In this document: positions 42,506 to 51,851 of the stretch, piece after piece
Layout of the letters: each line of letters begins with the position of its first letter
Position numbering within the stretch: the stretch's first letter is position 1
NCBI RefSeq assembly: GCF_036670015.1
Contig: NZ_CP137636.1
Location: 3,512,501 to 3,576,500 of the forward strand
DNA length: 64,000 nucleotides
DNA from: Niallia sp. XMNu-256
Lineage (GTDB): Bacteria > Bacillota > Bacilli > Bacillales > Cytobacillaceae
Direction of reading: 5' to 3'
Position numbers and translations under genes: made by a program
The notes under the pieces: model-generated
The model's database searches: none
What the model saw: the letters and a program-made list of their open reading frames with translations, nothing else
Told to the model about the DNA's origin: nothing

Positions 42506-42811
42506 ATCGGGTACCTTCCTTAATTTTTTTAGATATCCAATGCCCATTTTATCAGGCTTAACAGGCAGTGAGACCTCCACCTTAAGATTCTAAGTATAAT
42601 AATAATAATAGATGATAGGTGGGGGATCAACTGCTCGTAAAGATCCGGAAGTTGAACACAGACTAAATACGCCTTCGGCAATGTCTGCGTGACCAGCATG
42701 CGGTGGCCGCGGGCTTTCCATCAGTAAGGGATAAAAGAAAGCCCCCACTGATGGAAGTGCCACTTTATATGAAAACATATTATATTGCATTCTGTTCCTA
42801 AGATAACATTT
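42506..42811. other. Structured intergenic region between degV and sda
   Basis: About 300 bp with more base pairing than its surroundings. Besides the hairpin at 42716-42768 the minus strand has CGCAGAC ... GTCTGTG near 42658-42690. No protein gene is accepted here. Confidence 0.4.
42716..42768 (-). repeat. ATAAAGTG...CATCAGTGGG hairpin element
   Basis: Minus strand: ATAAAGTG, CTTCCATCAGTGGGGG, loop, CCCTTACTGATGGAAAG. The arms pair over about 13 bp. Related sequence occurs at 7071-7114 and, more weakly, 43201-43240. Confidence 0.6.
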
Positions 42812-42961
42812 TTAGAAAATGCTTGGTTCGAGTGTCCTGATTCCTCTATTTTTTATTTCCACTAGAAGAATTTCAGTAAAGTCCCGATCAAGATTTAACT
42901 CAACTGCTTTTTCATAAGCCACAATTAAATCATAGTCAGACAAATTTCTTAACCCTTTCAA
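42812..42961 (-). CDS. sda: Sporulation checkpoint inhibitor Sda
   Basis: A 49-aa protein starting MKGLRNLSDYDLIVAYEKAV and continuing ELNLDRDFTEILLVEIKNRG. It matches B. subtilis Sda (46 aa) in RxLSDxxLIxxYxKAxExNL and RDFxEL..EIKxR, the helical hairpin that binds KinA and blocks phosphorelay signalling when replication is disturbed. The TTG at 42961 is chosen because AGAAGGTG lies about 6 bases upstream; a GTG three codons earlier is inside that site. It lies between degU and degV, on their strand. The upstream region lacks clear DnaA boxes. Confidence 0.85.
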   Translation of the reverse strand: MKGLRNLSDYDLIVAYEKAVELNLDRDFTEILLVEIKNRGIRTLEPSIF

Positions 42962-43167
42962 TGCATTCACCTTCTACCATATATTAGGAGATCTAAATAT
43001 ATGTTTACCAGAGTTCGAGGGTATTTGTAAAGTGATATATACAAATTGCCACAATTTTTTCAATAATTCCGCAAAAATCTCTTTTAACGGAATACAATTT
43101 TGCACCAAAAAGAGAAATCCTCATGGAAGCCGGAATGGCATGATTAACAAAGAAGTTTCCGCTTACA

Positions 43168-43203
43168 AAAAAACACGCACCTCCCATGGAGGAGTGCGTG
43201 TTT
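43168..43203 (-). terminator. Terminator of degSU
   Basis: AACACGCAC and GTGCGTGTT form the outer stem with CTCC / GGAG inside. The minus strand continues into TTTTTTTGT. Confidence 0.75.
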
Positions 43204-43236
43204 ATCAGTGAGGATGAAAGAACTTTCCCACTGACT

Positions 43237-43920
43237 TTATCTAACTTCAACCCAGCCTTTTTTGATGGCCTCAACAACGGCTTGAGTTCGATCGTTTACA
43301 TTCATTTTTTGTAAAATATTGCTGACATGGTTTTTGACAGTTTTTTCACTAATAAACAAAGCTTCCCCGATGCCGCGGTTACTCTTACCATCAGCCAAAA
43401 GTTGGAGTACTTCACACTCACGACGTGTTAACAGATGAAGTGGACGTCGTACTTCGGTTTGTAAGAATGAGTTGTTAACACCGCTTTGCTCAGATGCTAA
43501 ACGACGATATTCTTGTACAAGATTACCAGTGACCTTTGGATGCAAGTAACATCCCCCATTAGCTACAACTTTAACCGCTTCAATTAAAGCTTCTGCATCC
43601 ATTTCTTTTAATAAATATCCAGCTGCACCCGTGCGTAATGCATGGGAGACATAATTCTCATCATCATGGATAGATAAAATAATTACTCGTGTATCTGGAA
43701 GGGAATCAATTAATTGTTTCGTTGCCTCAATTCCATTCGTATCTGGCATATTAATGTCCATTAAAACGACGTCTGGCTGATGATCAGTTACTAACTTAAC
43801 AGCTTCTGTTCCATCATTTCCTTCTGCCACTACCTCAAATGAAGGTTCGAATTCTAAAATTCGTTTAACCCCTTCTCTAAATAATTGATGGTCATCTATA
43901 ATAACAATCTTTGTCGACAT
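43237..43920 (-). CDS. degU: Response regulator DegU
   Basis: A 227-aa NarL-family regulator. The receiver has D9-D10 ([20 protein letters not shown]) and phospho-acceptor D55 in [11 protein letters not shown]. The C-terminal LuxR-type helix-turn-helix contains [20 protein letters not shown] and [20 protein letters not shown]. DegU controls degradative enzymes, competence, motility and biofilm genes. It follows degS by 41 bp and ends in a strong hairpin. Confidence 0.95.
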   Translation of the reverse strand: MSTKIVIIDDHQLFREGVKRILEFEPSFEVVAEGNDGTEAVKLVTDHQPDVVLMDINMPDTNGIEATKQLIDSLPDTRVIILSIHDDENYVSHALRTGAAGYLLKEMDAEALIEAVKVVANGGCYLHPKVTGNLVQEYRRLASEQSGVNNSFLQTEVRRPLHLLTRRECEVLQLLADGKSNRGIGEALFISEKTVKNHVSNILQKMNVNDRTQAVVEAIKKGWVEVR

Positions 43921-43961
43921 AAAAAGCTCCGCCTCCCTAAAAACTATAAAACGTAAAATGA

Positions 43962-45107
43962 TTATTCATCTATAAGTGGAACTTGGACTACTACCACTGT
44001 TCCTTTTCCAATCTGCGAATCAATTGAGAGGTTCCCGTCCAAAATATCGACACGTTCTCCCATCCCAATTAAACCGAAGGAATGAGGTTTTCTCTCCTCC
44101 ATGTCAAAGCCTTTTCCATTATCGCGAACGACAACAGTGATAAAATCTCGTTGGATTTCCAGCTTAACAGAAACTTCGCTCGCCTCCGCATGCTTCATCA
44201 CATTTTGGACGGCTTCTTGAATTAAGCGAAAAAGAGCAACTTCATATTTTGCCGGAAGTCTTCTTTCTTCCCCTATAAAAACAAAGTGAATCTGAGTTCG
44301 TTTAAAGTACTCCTCGGTTGTTTTTAAGTATTTTTTCAAAGTTGGAATGAGTCCTAAATCATCTAGGGCCATAGGACGCAAATCATAAATAATATGTCGA
44401 ACCTCATAGAGAGCACCCCGGACCATGTGTTTCATATTGCGAATCTCTTTCATCGCTTCGTCTGGCCCTTGTTGCTGAAAGACCTTTTCGATTAAGTCTG
44501 ATCGCAGCATGACATTCGCCATCATTTGCGCGGGACCATCGTGAATCTCTCGTGAAATTCGTTTTCTTTCCTCTTCTTGTGCTTCTATTATTTTTAAACC
44601 AAAATCCTGTTTCTGTTTTGCATCGGCCAGTACTTCTCCGATTTGTTTCAAGTCACTTGATAAGTAATGAAGAATAACGGTTATTTGAGAAACAAGCCGA
44701 TCCGCTCGTTCAATCGTTTCTGATAAACCCAATAATCTACGTTCCAACTCATCACGTCGCATTCTGAGTTGCTTTTCACGTTGACGATTCAAATTTAGAT
44801 CGGTTTGAATTTGATGAGCCACTTCATATACTTGCCGCACTTCTTCTTCGGAAAAATTGTTAAATTGCTGACTGACCTCAGAAAGTCTTCTGCGTGAAAG
44901 CTTTGCCTGTTGTTCTAGAATATCTCCTTCATGAATCGTATCGCTAACTTCTTTTTTAATTTCTTTTAGTTCGTGTGATAAAAGAAGAACATCATTCCGG
45001 CAACTTTCACCGATTTCGAAAACTTCCTTTTTGCTGTTTCCGACGGCATCCATCATTTTTTCAATAATCTTATCCAGTGCTTTTGTATCAAAATTTTTTA
45101 TCTTCAA
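43962..45107 (-). CDS. degS: Sensor histidine kinase DegS
   Basis: A 381-aa cytoplasmic kinase. Residues 30-160 form a coiled-coil sensor region. The phospho-acceptor is H189 in [20 protein letters not shown], the same number as in B. subtilis. HATPase_c motifs [20 protein letters not shown] and DNGKGFD follow. It has no membrane segment. Start is a TTG at 45107 with AGGGGG nine bases upstream. It phosphorylates DegU. Confidence 0.95.
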   Translation of the reverse strand: MKIKNFDTKALDKIIEKMMDAVGNSKKEVFEIGESCRNDVLLLSHELKEIKKEVSDTIHEGDILEQQAKLSRRRLSEVSQQFNNFSEEEVRQVYEVAHQIQTDLNLNRQREKQLRMRRDELERRLLGLSETIERADRLVSQITVILHYLSSDLKQIGEVLADAKQKQDFGLKIIEAQEEERKRISREIHDGPAQMMANVMLRSDLIEKVFQQQGPDEAMKEIRNMKHMVRGALYEVRHIIYDLRPMALDDLGLIPTLKKYLKTTEEYFKRTQIHFVFIGEERRLPAKYEVALFRLIQEAVQNVMKHAEASEVSVKLEIQRDFITVVVRDNGKGFDMEERKPHSFGLIGMGERVDILDGNLSIDSQIGKGTVVVVQVPLIDE

Positions 45108-45576
45108 TTTTCAATTCCCCCTGATACAAAAACATTCCATCTATATCCCTATTTTACCTTGTTAATAACATAAAGAACATGCTTATGCTTTTCAAAATAT
45201 TGCAATGTTTGAATCTTCCTACCTACTAGGGAAAAGTAATTCCGCACTTTCCAGCTTTTACTTACTAGTCCGTTTGACTATATCTCGCATGCTCAAGGTA
45301 CCGGTTATATTTTCTTACACTCTCCATATTATATCATTTTAAAAAAGACAGTCAGGTTAAAGTTTTATTACAATATCATTGAAAATAGACGGTTGAAGCA
45401 TGTCGAGATATAATAGAGAAAAGGATTTTTTAAAGAATTTTGTTGAAAAATCGGACGAGAATGAACATCCAATTTGGAAAAAGATACCAACTTTATGACA
45501 AAGCGGTGACAACACTTAGTTTAACTCACTAATAAAACTTGTTAAAATGTTAGTCAATAAGAAAGGAGTCTATGAC
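45108..45576. other. Divergent promoter region of degS and yvyE
   Basis: About 470 bp. A likely plus-strand promoter is noted at 45388. A 29-codon TTG reading at about 45446-45535 lacks a convincing ribosome binding site and is not called. No riboswitch signature seen. Confidence 0.4.
45388..45416 (+). promoter_or_regulatory. Possible promoter upstream of yvyE
   Basis: TAGACG (45388-45393), 17 bp, TATAAT (45411-45416). The -10 is perfect and the -35 matches four of six; the leader would be about 150 nt. Confidence 0.4.
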
Positions 45577-46209
45577 TTGTTATCAAAATATTATACCGTA
45601 AAAGGAATGGGTGAGCATGAGATTGTGATTGAAAAGTCTCGTTTCATTGCCCATGTTGCTAGAGTTGAAACAGAAGAAGCAGCCCAAGAATTCATCCAAA
45701 CCATCAAAAAAGCCCACTGGAATGCCACCCACAACTGCTCAGCCTATTTAATCGGCGAAAATGATCACATCCAGAAAGCCAATGACGACGGCGAACCAAG
45801 TGGAACCGCTGGCGTACCCATTTTAGAAGTATTAAAAAAGAAACACTTAAAAGACACCGTTGTGGTGGTGACACGTTACTTCGGGGGCATTAAGCTAGGA
45901 GCTGGCGGTCTCATCCGTGCTTACGGGAAAGCTACATCCGAAGGGATTAACGCCACAGGCATCGTTGAACGTAAACTGATGAAAATCATGTCGACAAAAA
46001 TCGATTACACCTGGCTTGGTAAAGTCGAAAATGAACTCCGATCCTCTGTTTATGAGATCAAGGAAATCCACTACTTAGACAATGTGGTGATTGATACGTA
46101 TGTGGAAGAAGCCCACACTCAGGAGTTTATCGAGTGGATGGTGGAGTTGACGAATGGGCAGGGTGAGATATTAGAGGGAGAGATGGTTTATTTGGAGGCG
46201 GACGTTTAA
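45577..46209 (+). CDS. yvyE: YigZ/IMPACT family protein YvyE
   Basis: A 210-aa protein from the TTG at 45577, which lies eight bases after AAAGGAG; the upstream ATG at 45547 precedes that site. The N-terminal UPF0029 domain holds EKSRFIAHVARVETEEAAQE, NATHNCSAYLIG, DDGEPSGTAG and TRYFGGIKLGAGGLIRAYG. The C-terminal DUF1949 domain follows. Relatives bind RNA or ribosomes; the exact role is unclear. It sits divergent from degS as in B. subtilis. Confidence 0.92.
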   Translation: MLSKYYTVKGMGEHEIVIEKSRFIAHVARVETEEAAQEFIQTIKKAHWNATHNCSAYLIGENDHIQKANDDGEPSGTAGVPILEVLKKKHLKDTVVVVTRYFGGIKLGAGGLIRAYGKATSEGINATGIVERKLMKIMSTKIDYTWLGKVENELRSSVYEIKEIHYLDNVVIDTYVEEAHTQEFIEWMVELTNGQGEILEGEMVYLEADV

Positions 46210-46257
46210 TACCATCTTTTGACATAAAATTGACAGAATTCACTAGTTAAATAATCA

Positions 46258-46286
46258 TTGATACATAAATTTTGTCGGATTATAAT
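46258..46286 (+). promoter_or_regulatory. SigA promoter of tagU
   Basis: TTGATA (46258-46263), 17 bp, TATAAT (46281-46286), 60 bp before the TTG start of the LCP gene. Confidence 0.65.
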
Positions 46287-46346
46287 ATATAGAATAGGGA
46301 ATTTATTATCCCTCGCAAAAGACGCGAAAAAAGAGGAGACAATCAA

Positions 46347-47345
46347 TTGAATACTCGAAGTAAAAATACACTTAGAAAAAGGAAGAAAAGGCGACGCAGA
46401 ATTGTCTTATTTACCCTCCTTCCATTATTACTTTTAATGCTCGGAGCAGTTGCTTATGGTGGGTATTTGCTGACAAAGGCTTACGATGTTGCCGCTGGAT
46501 CTAAAGAGGAATTAGCCCGTGGGGAAATATCGGAAAAAAGAATTGCCGCTGTCGATCCGAAAAAAGACAGTATATCCATTTTGATTATGGGTGTAGACGA
46601 CAGTAATGTTCGTGATTTTGGTCATACAACTAGAACAGATGCTTTAATTCTTGCTACTTTTAATGTAAATTCAAAGAGTGTAAAGTTGGTAAGCATTCCA
46701 CGTGATTCGTACGTATATATTCCGGATAAAATGAAAAGAGATAAAATCACACATGCACATGTATATGGCGGAACGGAAGGAACCATTGAGACAGTAGAGG
46801 AACTTTTTGATTTACCCGTTGATTACTTTGTTAAGTTAAATTTTAACGCTTTTATCGATGTTGTCGATACTCTTGGAGGAATTAAGGTAGATGTCCCAAT
46901 TACCTTTAGTGAACAAGATAGTAAGGATACAGCAAATGCCATTCACTTAGAAAAAGGGTTGCAAAAGTTAAACGGGGAAGAAGCATTAGCACTGGCTCGG
47001 ACAAGAAAAATTGACAATGATATTGAAAGAGGAAAAAGACAGCAATTAGTCTTACGTGCAATTATTGATAAGGCTGTTTCGGTTGGATCGATTACAAAGT
47101 ATGGCGGAGTAATGGAGTCCATGGGCAACAATATGTCAACGAATTTGGAGTTCGGAGAAATTCTTGGACTTTTCGAATATGCAACTTCTGGGTTAAATAT
47201 TGAATCCATCCAACTAGAAGGACAGGACAATCGAATAAATGGCATCTACTATTATCAATTAGATGAATTAAGTGTTCTCGAAACAGCTCAAGAACTGAGA
47301 GAGCACCTTGAACTTACAGCACTCGCTACAAATATGTATAATTGA
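46347..47345 (+). CDS. tagU: LytR-CpsA-Psr (LCP) family cell-wall polymer ligase
   Basis: A 332-aa protein with a very basic cytoplasmic tail (RKRKKRRRR), one membrane helix at about 19-41 and an external LCP domain. DSISILIMGVDDS, RTDALILATFNVNSKSVKLV, SIPRDSYVYIP and ALARTRKIDNDIERGKRQQL are the conserved pyrophosphate/Arg motifs. The family moves teichoic acid or other polymers from undecaprenyl pyrophosphate to peptidoglycan. Start is a TTG at 46347 with AGAGGAGA upstream. It faces tagO. Confidence 0.92.
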   Translation: MNTRSKNTLRKRKKRRRRIVLFTLLPLLLLMLGAVAYGGYLLTKAYDVAAGSKEELARGEISEKRIAAVDPKKDSISILIMGVDDSNVRDFGHTTRTDALILATFNVNSKSVKLVSIPRDSYVYIPDKMKRDKITHAHVYGGTEGTIETVEELFDLPVDYFVKLNFNAFIDVVDTLGGIKVDVPITFSEQDSKDTANAIHLEKGLQKLNGEEALALARTRKIDNDIERGKRQQLVLRAIIDKAVSVGSITKYGGVMESMGNNMSTNLEFGEILGLFEYATSGLNIESIQLEGQDNRINGIYYYQLDELSVLETAQELREHLELTALATNMYN

Positions 47346-47351
47346 ACAGAT

Positions 47352-47377
47352 TGGCGCATGAATTCATTCATGCGCCA
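47352..47377 (+). terminator. Hairpin after tagU
   Basis: TGGCGCATGAA and TTCATGCGCCA form a perfect 11-bp stem, followed by the weak tract CTTACTTTATCTT. Confidence 0.6.
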
Positions 47378-47396
47378 CTTACTTTATCTTCTTAAC

Positions 47397-47434
47397 AAAA
47401 AAGGTATCCATTTATATAAAAATGGATACCTTTT
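47397..47434. terminator. Terminator between tagU and tagO
   Basis: AAAAGGTATCCATTT and AAATGGATACCTTTT flank a 5-base loop with A/T tracts on both sides. It ends 3 bp before the tagO stop. Confidence 0.85.
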
Positions 47435-47437
47435 ATT

Positions 47438-48499
47438 TTATCGATTCCTTACAGCAGGAAATTTACGGCCTTTTACTCTTTTTAAAATAGGTTGATAATC
47501 TTTACCAACGAGTCCTAGTACCTCAACACAGATTTCTATTAAAAGAAGGACAACTGCAATTAGAATAAGCGATCCCCATAACTTTGCTTGTGAGAAGATG
47601 ATTGCTGTAAGACCAAAGAAAGCTGCAACTGCATAAATCAATAGTACAGTTTGTCGATGTGTAAAACCAAACTTTAATAAACAATGATGCAGATGAGATT
47701 TGTCAGGGGCCGATAAAGGTTGTTTATGGACCATTCTTCTAATAATAGCAAAGAAGGTATCTGATAATGGAACTCCTAATATTAGGACTGGAATTATAAA
47801 GGAAATCATTGTTACGTTTTTAAAGCCTAATAAAGATAGAACGGCTATGATATAACCTAAAAACAATGCACCTGTATCGCCCATAAAGATTTTTGCAGGA
47901 TAAAAGTTATAAATAAGAAATCCAAGTGTACTAACTAGAACCAATGAGGCAATCGCTATTACATAGGTATTTCCCATGATTACAGCCATCCCTGCAATCG
48001 TAATTAGAGCAATAGAGGAAACTCCTGCTGCTAAACCATCTAACCCATCGATTAAATTAATCGCATTCGTCACTCCAACGATCCAGAGGATTGTAAGTGG
48101 AGTGGACAAAAATCCAAAGTCTATCTGTCCACCAAATGGTAGATTGATGAACTCAACTTGAATTCCTCCTCCAATTACAACAATCAAGGCAGCAAGCATT
48201 TGAGCAGCAAATTTTACTTTCGCAGATAATTCAAGGATGTCATCCACGATCCCAGTAATAATAATGACTACACTCCCCATTAAAATATAGGGATGATACG
48301 CTTTGGATGGGTCAAAAATAAATACACCAATTAAAAAACTTATATATATGGCTAATCCGCCTAATCTAGGCATTATTTTTTGATGAACTTTTCTTTGATT
48401 TGGTCGGTCTGTAGCTCCTATTTTAAAGGCTAATTTAATCATAAAAGGAGTAATGATTACCGACAACAAGAAACAAAGTATTAAGGTCACATAAAACAT
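47438..48499 (-). CDS. tagO: Undecaprenyl-phosphate GlcNAc-1-phosphate transferase
   Basis: A 353-aa protein with ten or so membrane segments. DDILE (86-90), NAINLIDGLDGLAAG and FMGDTGALFLGY are the catalytic and metal motifs of the WecA/TagO family. It makes undecaprenyl-PP-GlcNAc, the first lipid step for wall teichoic acid and other wall glycans. The ATG at 48499 is preceded by GAGGAGGG; the ATG at 48514 lies inside that site. Confidence 0.95.
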   Translation of the reverse strand: MFYVTLILCFLLSVIITPFMIKLAFKIGATDRPNQRKVHQKIMPRLGGLAIYISFLIGVFIFDPSKAYHPYILMGSVVIIITGIVDDILELSAKVKFAAQMLAALIVVIGGGIQVEFINLPFGGQIDFGFLSTPLTILWIVGVTNAINLIDGLDGLAAGVSSIALITIAGMAVIMGNTYVIAIASLVLVSTLGFLIYNFYPAKIFMGDTGALFLGYIIAVLSLLGFKNVTMISFIIPVLILGVPLSDTFFAIIRRMVHKQPLSAPDKSHLHHCLLKFGFTHRQTVLLIYAVAAFFGLTAIIFSQAKLWGSLILIAVVLLLIEICVEVLGLVGKDYQPILKRVKGRKFPAVRNR

Positions 48500-48586
48500 A
48501 AAGACCCTCCTCATGACTATAATACCCCTTATTACAAAAAGTTAGGGATACATTTCCTTCACTATACATCTTTAAACATTCATATT

Positions 48587-48592
48587 ATTATA
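48587..48592 (-). promoter_or_regulatory. Extended -10 of tagO
   Basis: Minus strand TGGTATAAT, a perfect -10 with the TG extension; no good -35 at the right distance. Confidence 0.4.
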
Positions 48593-48619
48593 CCATAGGT
48601 GGCAATTTAACTAATAACA

Positions 48620-49741
48620 TTAACTAGTAAGATGGTTTTTTATAATTTGCTTGTAAGTATCAAAAATACTTCTCTGAAAAGTATCTAAAGTAAACAGTCT
48701 TGATGCCCGTTCATACAACATTTCGCCTTTCCTTTCTAATCCTCCATTTTCTTTTAATCGAATGGCTTCATCTAAAGAAAGGACCAACGCATTAATATCT
48801 TCTACTGGAACAATCCACCCATAATCTTTAGAAGGGATTAAATCTTGAACACCACCAACATCTGTTGTAATGACTGTCTTTTTTTCACGAGCAGCTTCTA
48901 ATAATACTAGAGGGAAACTCTCACTGTAAGATGTTAATATTTCCAAGTCAGCCAATTTTAAAATACTCGGTACATCATCACGGAAACCAAGAAATAAAAC
49001 ATGATTCTCCAGTTTTAGCGACTTTGTCAATTGCTTTAATTGATCTTCTAAGAAGCCATCTCCAACTAGTAATAGTTTAACATGTGGGTGTTTGGCAATT
49101 ATTTTGTGTAAAGCCTTAATTGCAATCATATGACCTTTTACTGGGGTTAATCTTGCAACCATGATAATGACAAAATCGTCCGAATCTAGCTTGAGTTCAT
49201 TTCTCGATAACAGCTCAACTTCCTTATTTGAAAAATCAATGCCATTAAAGATGGTAGTAATCTTATCTTGCTGCACTCCTTCTTTACACAGTAATTCTTT
49301 AAAGCGAGAAGAAATGGCAAAATAATGATCAGGTTTTTTTAAAGCCCATACATGTAGCTTTGTAAAAATTTTCCCTGAAATCCCTTGTTTAAGGAAATCA
49401 TGATAGGGATTGCTGTGCAAAGTCGTCACCCACTTACAGTTGGGTCGTTTTCTCTTAATAACATATCCATATACATTTGCTCTTGCTCCATGAGTATGGA
49501 TAATATCTATCCCCTCTTTGTCTATAAATGAACAAACTTTGTTAATAACGGAAAAGTCAAACTTACTTTTTTGATTAAATAATTGCACCGGTATCCCTCT
49601 TGATACGGCTTCATGGTACATGAGTTCCTCTTCAAATAAGCCAAGAACCACATTTTCATTATTAGCAAGAAGTGCGAGGATGTGAACCATTCCTCCACCT
49701 GTCTCATTCCCCGCATTTAAATGAAGAATCTTCATGGTTTT
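48620..49741 (-). CDS. Glycosyltransferase family 4
   Basis: A 373-aa GT-B enzyme. MKILHLNAGNETGGGMVHIL begins the acceptor half. The donor half has VARLTPVKGH, LVGDGFLEDQL and the ESFPLVLLEAAREKKTVITT segment with the nucleotide-binding Glu pair (E-x7-E). It probably adds a sugar to a lipid-linked intermediate on the inner membrane face. Start may be the ATG at 49741 or 49735; both follow AGGAGAAGG. It sits between tagO and tagA. Confidence 0.88.
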   Translation of the reverse strand, partial: KTMKILHLNAGNETGGGMVHILALLANNENVVLGLFEEELMYHEAVSRGIPVQLFNQKSKFDFSVINKVCSFIDKEGIDIIHTHGARANVYGYVIKRKRPNCKWVTTLHSNPYHDFLKQGISGKIFTKLHVWALKKPDHYFAISSRFKELLCKEGVQQDKITTIFNGIDFSNKEVELLSRNELKLDSDDFVIIMVARLTPVKGHMIAIKALHKIIAKHPHVKLLLVGDGFLEDQLKQLTKSLKLENHVLFLGFRDDVPSILKLADLEILTSYSESFPLVLLEAAREKKTVITTDVGGVQDLIPSKDYGWIVPVEDINALVLSLDEAIRLKENGGLERKGEMLYERASRLFTLDTFQRSIFDTYKQIIKNHLTS

Positions 49742-49802
49742 CATCCTTCTCCTCATTAATTAGACCATTTTATTCAAACTTACATCTACTGGTGGGAAAT
49801 CC

Positions 49803-50525
49803 CTATTGTTTGGTCTTTAATACTTTCAATAAAAACTTTGGAAGTGCTAGCATTCTTCTCCATCTTGAAGGCTGTTGAAGCAATCGATAAAGCCATTCAA
49901 GTTGTATTTTTTGCCAAAATTGAGGTGCCCTTTTAACCGTTCCAGCGAGTACATCGACACTGCCGCCAACACCAATAAAAACACCCTTCTCAAAAGTATT
50001 ATAATGGCGATAGATCCATTGCTCCTGTCTTGGGAATCCTAATGCAACAAAGACTAGATCTGGTTTTAGACTGCGAATTTCATTCGGAACTTTTTCATCA
50101 TCCAATGAAAAATAGCCATGGTGACGTCCAATTATATTGACCTTTGGGAACTGCTCCTGGATTCTATTCACAGCCTTAATATTAACTTCTTCTTTTCCTC
50201 CTAAAAAATATATACTCCAATTTTCATCATTTGCCTCTTTCAGTAATTCCATCATTAAATCATATCCCGTGATTCTTTCCTGAAGAGGTTGTTTTAATCT
50301 TTTGGAGGCAAGTAAAATTCCACTTCCATCGGGAACAACATAATCGGCCTCTTGAATGATTTTCATATATTCTTTATCCTCATTAGCGTACATGACAATT
50401 TCCGGATTAGCGGTTACGATAAAGGTTTTACATTCCTTTAAAATCTGCTCTCTTATATTTTTGACCATCCCCATAAAACTTGTATTAATAAATTGTATTC
50501 CCAGTACGTTTACCCTGTTCCTCAT
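49803..50525 (-). CDS. tagA: N-acetylmannosaminyltransferase TagA (WecG/TagA/CpsF family)
   Basis: A 240-aa protein of normal length. TANPEIVMYANEDKEYMKII, ADYVVPDGSGILLASK and the GGKEEV and ALGFPRQEQWI segments are family hallmarks; D66-like Asp in VPDGSG is catalytic in relatives. It adds ManNAc to undecaprenyl-PP-GlcNAc to finish the linkage disaccharide. The C-terminal basic segment (QQPSRWRRMLALPKFLLKVL) fits membrane binding. Confidence 0.92.
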   Translation of the reverse strand: MRNRVNVLGIQFINTSFMGMVKNIREQILKECKTFIVTANPEIVMYANEDKEYMKIIQEADYVVPDGSGILLASKRLKQPLQERITGYDLMMELLKEANDENWSIYFLGGKEEVNIKAVNRIQEQFPKVNIIGRHHGYFSLDDEKVPNEIRSLKPDLVFVALGFPRQEQWIYRHYNTFEKGVFIGVGGSVDVLAGTVKRAPQFWQKIQLEWLYRLLQQPSRWRRMLALPKFLLKVLKTKQ

Positions 50526-50665
50526 ATTTCAACCATCTTCTTCAATGTTTTGCATAATTCAACCATTTAAATTTCCAGCCTCTATTCGTACTTTATAATA
50601 ATATTATTAACAGACTATTAAAAAAGAGTGATTGTTCGGTTAATAATCTGTGACACCATGTAAAA

Positions 50666-51850
50666 TTATAAGTTGTGTTGTTTTAAACTTAAAGCTTCTT
50701 TATAAATCGTCTCATATTTTTCCGCTGCTGCGATATGAGAATAATGTTCCTCTACTTTTTTACGAGCATTTTTTGATAGAGTTTCTCCTAATGATCCATC
50801 ATCTAAAATTCTGATGATAGATTGAGATAAGTCTTCCGTATTCTTCTCCTCTACTAAAAGCCCATCTTTTTCATGCTCAAATATTTCTTTTAAACCGCCA
50901 ACAGCACCTGCAATAACAGGAGCCCCAGATCCCATTGCTTCTAACGCGGAAATAGATGTAGCCTCTTCTACTCCATGGGAATGGATACTCGGAACCAAAA
51001 CAATATCCGCAATACTGTATAGTTCCTTCATTTTCTCATGAGGAACAGATCCTAACAACCGTACTTTATCTTGTATCCCCAACTTATAGGCTGTTTGCTC
51101 AATGTTTGTATATTGCTCCCCAGTTCCAGCGTAAACCAGTAAAGTATTTGGATGCTTTTCCAACACTTTCGGAAGGGCCAATGTAGGATAGATAACTCCA
51201 TTTTTTTCTGTTAATCTTCTCGGTACAAATAACACTTGTACATCTTTAGGGATCTCAAATTCTGTTTTGATTTGCTCAGCCTTCGACCTGTCAACTTTAA
51301 ATTCATGAACATTAATAAAGTTCTTTATGGAATATGCTTCTACATCCGCTTGCCTTTTAATATATTCTTTAATTCGCTGATCCACAGCAATGACACTTGT
51401 CGCCTGCTGATAGGCCTTTTTTTCTGTCTCTATTATTTCTAGTTCTTCAGGGCTCCCTTGAATCACTGCTCCTCTACTAATGGCTTCGTATGAAAAATAG
51501 CCATGGACCGTTGCCACTGTAGGAATTCCTGATTCAATGGAGGCTAGAGCTGCATAGATATCTTGCGAATTAATGAGATCATATTTTCCCTTTACCTTTT
51601 CGATATACGATTTCAACATTTTCATTTTTTGCCGATCATTTAATAGCTGTCCCTTCCCCTTTTTAACCTTATTTATTAAATAACCCGGAGCCTGTGTAAA
51701 TAGTTTTCTAGTAACGGGATTCATATCAGTAAAAGAAAGTACATCTACTTGATGACCTCTTTCCTGCAATCCTTTCATCAAGGTAGTGACATGAGTGGAA
51801 AGTCCTCCTTCATGTGGATATTCAAAAATAGTTGTTATAAGAATATTCAT
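50666..51850 (-). CDS. Glycosyltransferase family 4
   Basis: A 394-aa GT-B enzyme beginning MNILITTIFEYPHEGGLSTH, a common acceptor-side start. The donor side has FVPRRLTEKNGV, VYAGTGEQY, HGVEEATSISALEAMGSGAP (E-x7-E) and GLLVEEKNTEDL. It resembles TuaC and related capsule enzymes. It lies directly after the flippase gene (1-bp gap), so both belong to one operon. Confidence 0.88.
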   Translation of the reverse strand: MNILITTIFEYPHEGGLSTHVTTLMKGLQERGHQVDVLSFTDMNPVTRKLFTQAPGYLINKVKKGKGQLLNDRQKMKMLKSYIEKVKGKYDLINSQDIYAALASIESGIPTVATVHGYFSYEAISRGAVIQGSPEELEIIETEKKAYQQATSVIAVDQRIKEYIKRQADVEAYSIKNFINVHEFKVDRSKAEQIKTEFEIPKDVQVLFVPRRLTEKNGVIYPTLALPKVLEKHPNTLLVYAGTGEQYTNIEQTAYKLGIQDKVRLLGSVPHEKMKELYSIADIVLVPSIHSHGVEEATSISALEAMGSGAPVIAGAVGGLKEIFEHEKDGLLVEEKNTEDLSQSIIRILDDGSLGETLSKNARKKVEEHYSHIAAAEKYETIYKEALSLKQHNL

Positions 51851-51851
51851 A

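Noticed and set aside
42506-42790. tRNA gene or known riboswitch in the degV-sda gap
   Set aside because: The region folds, but I found no cloverleaf, T-box or other aptamer signature; kept only as a structured region.
45446-45535. 29-codon ORF upstream of yvyE
   Set aside because: The TTG start has no convincing ribosome binding site at a normal distance and no recognisable sequence.
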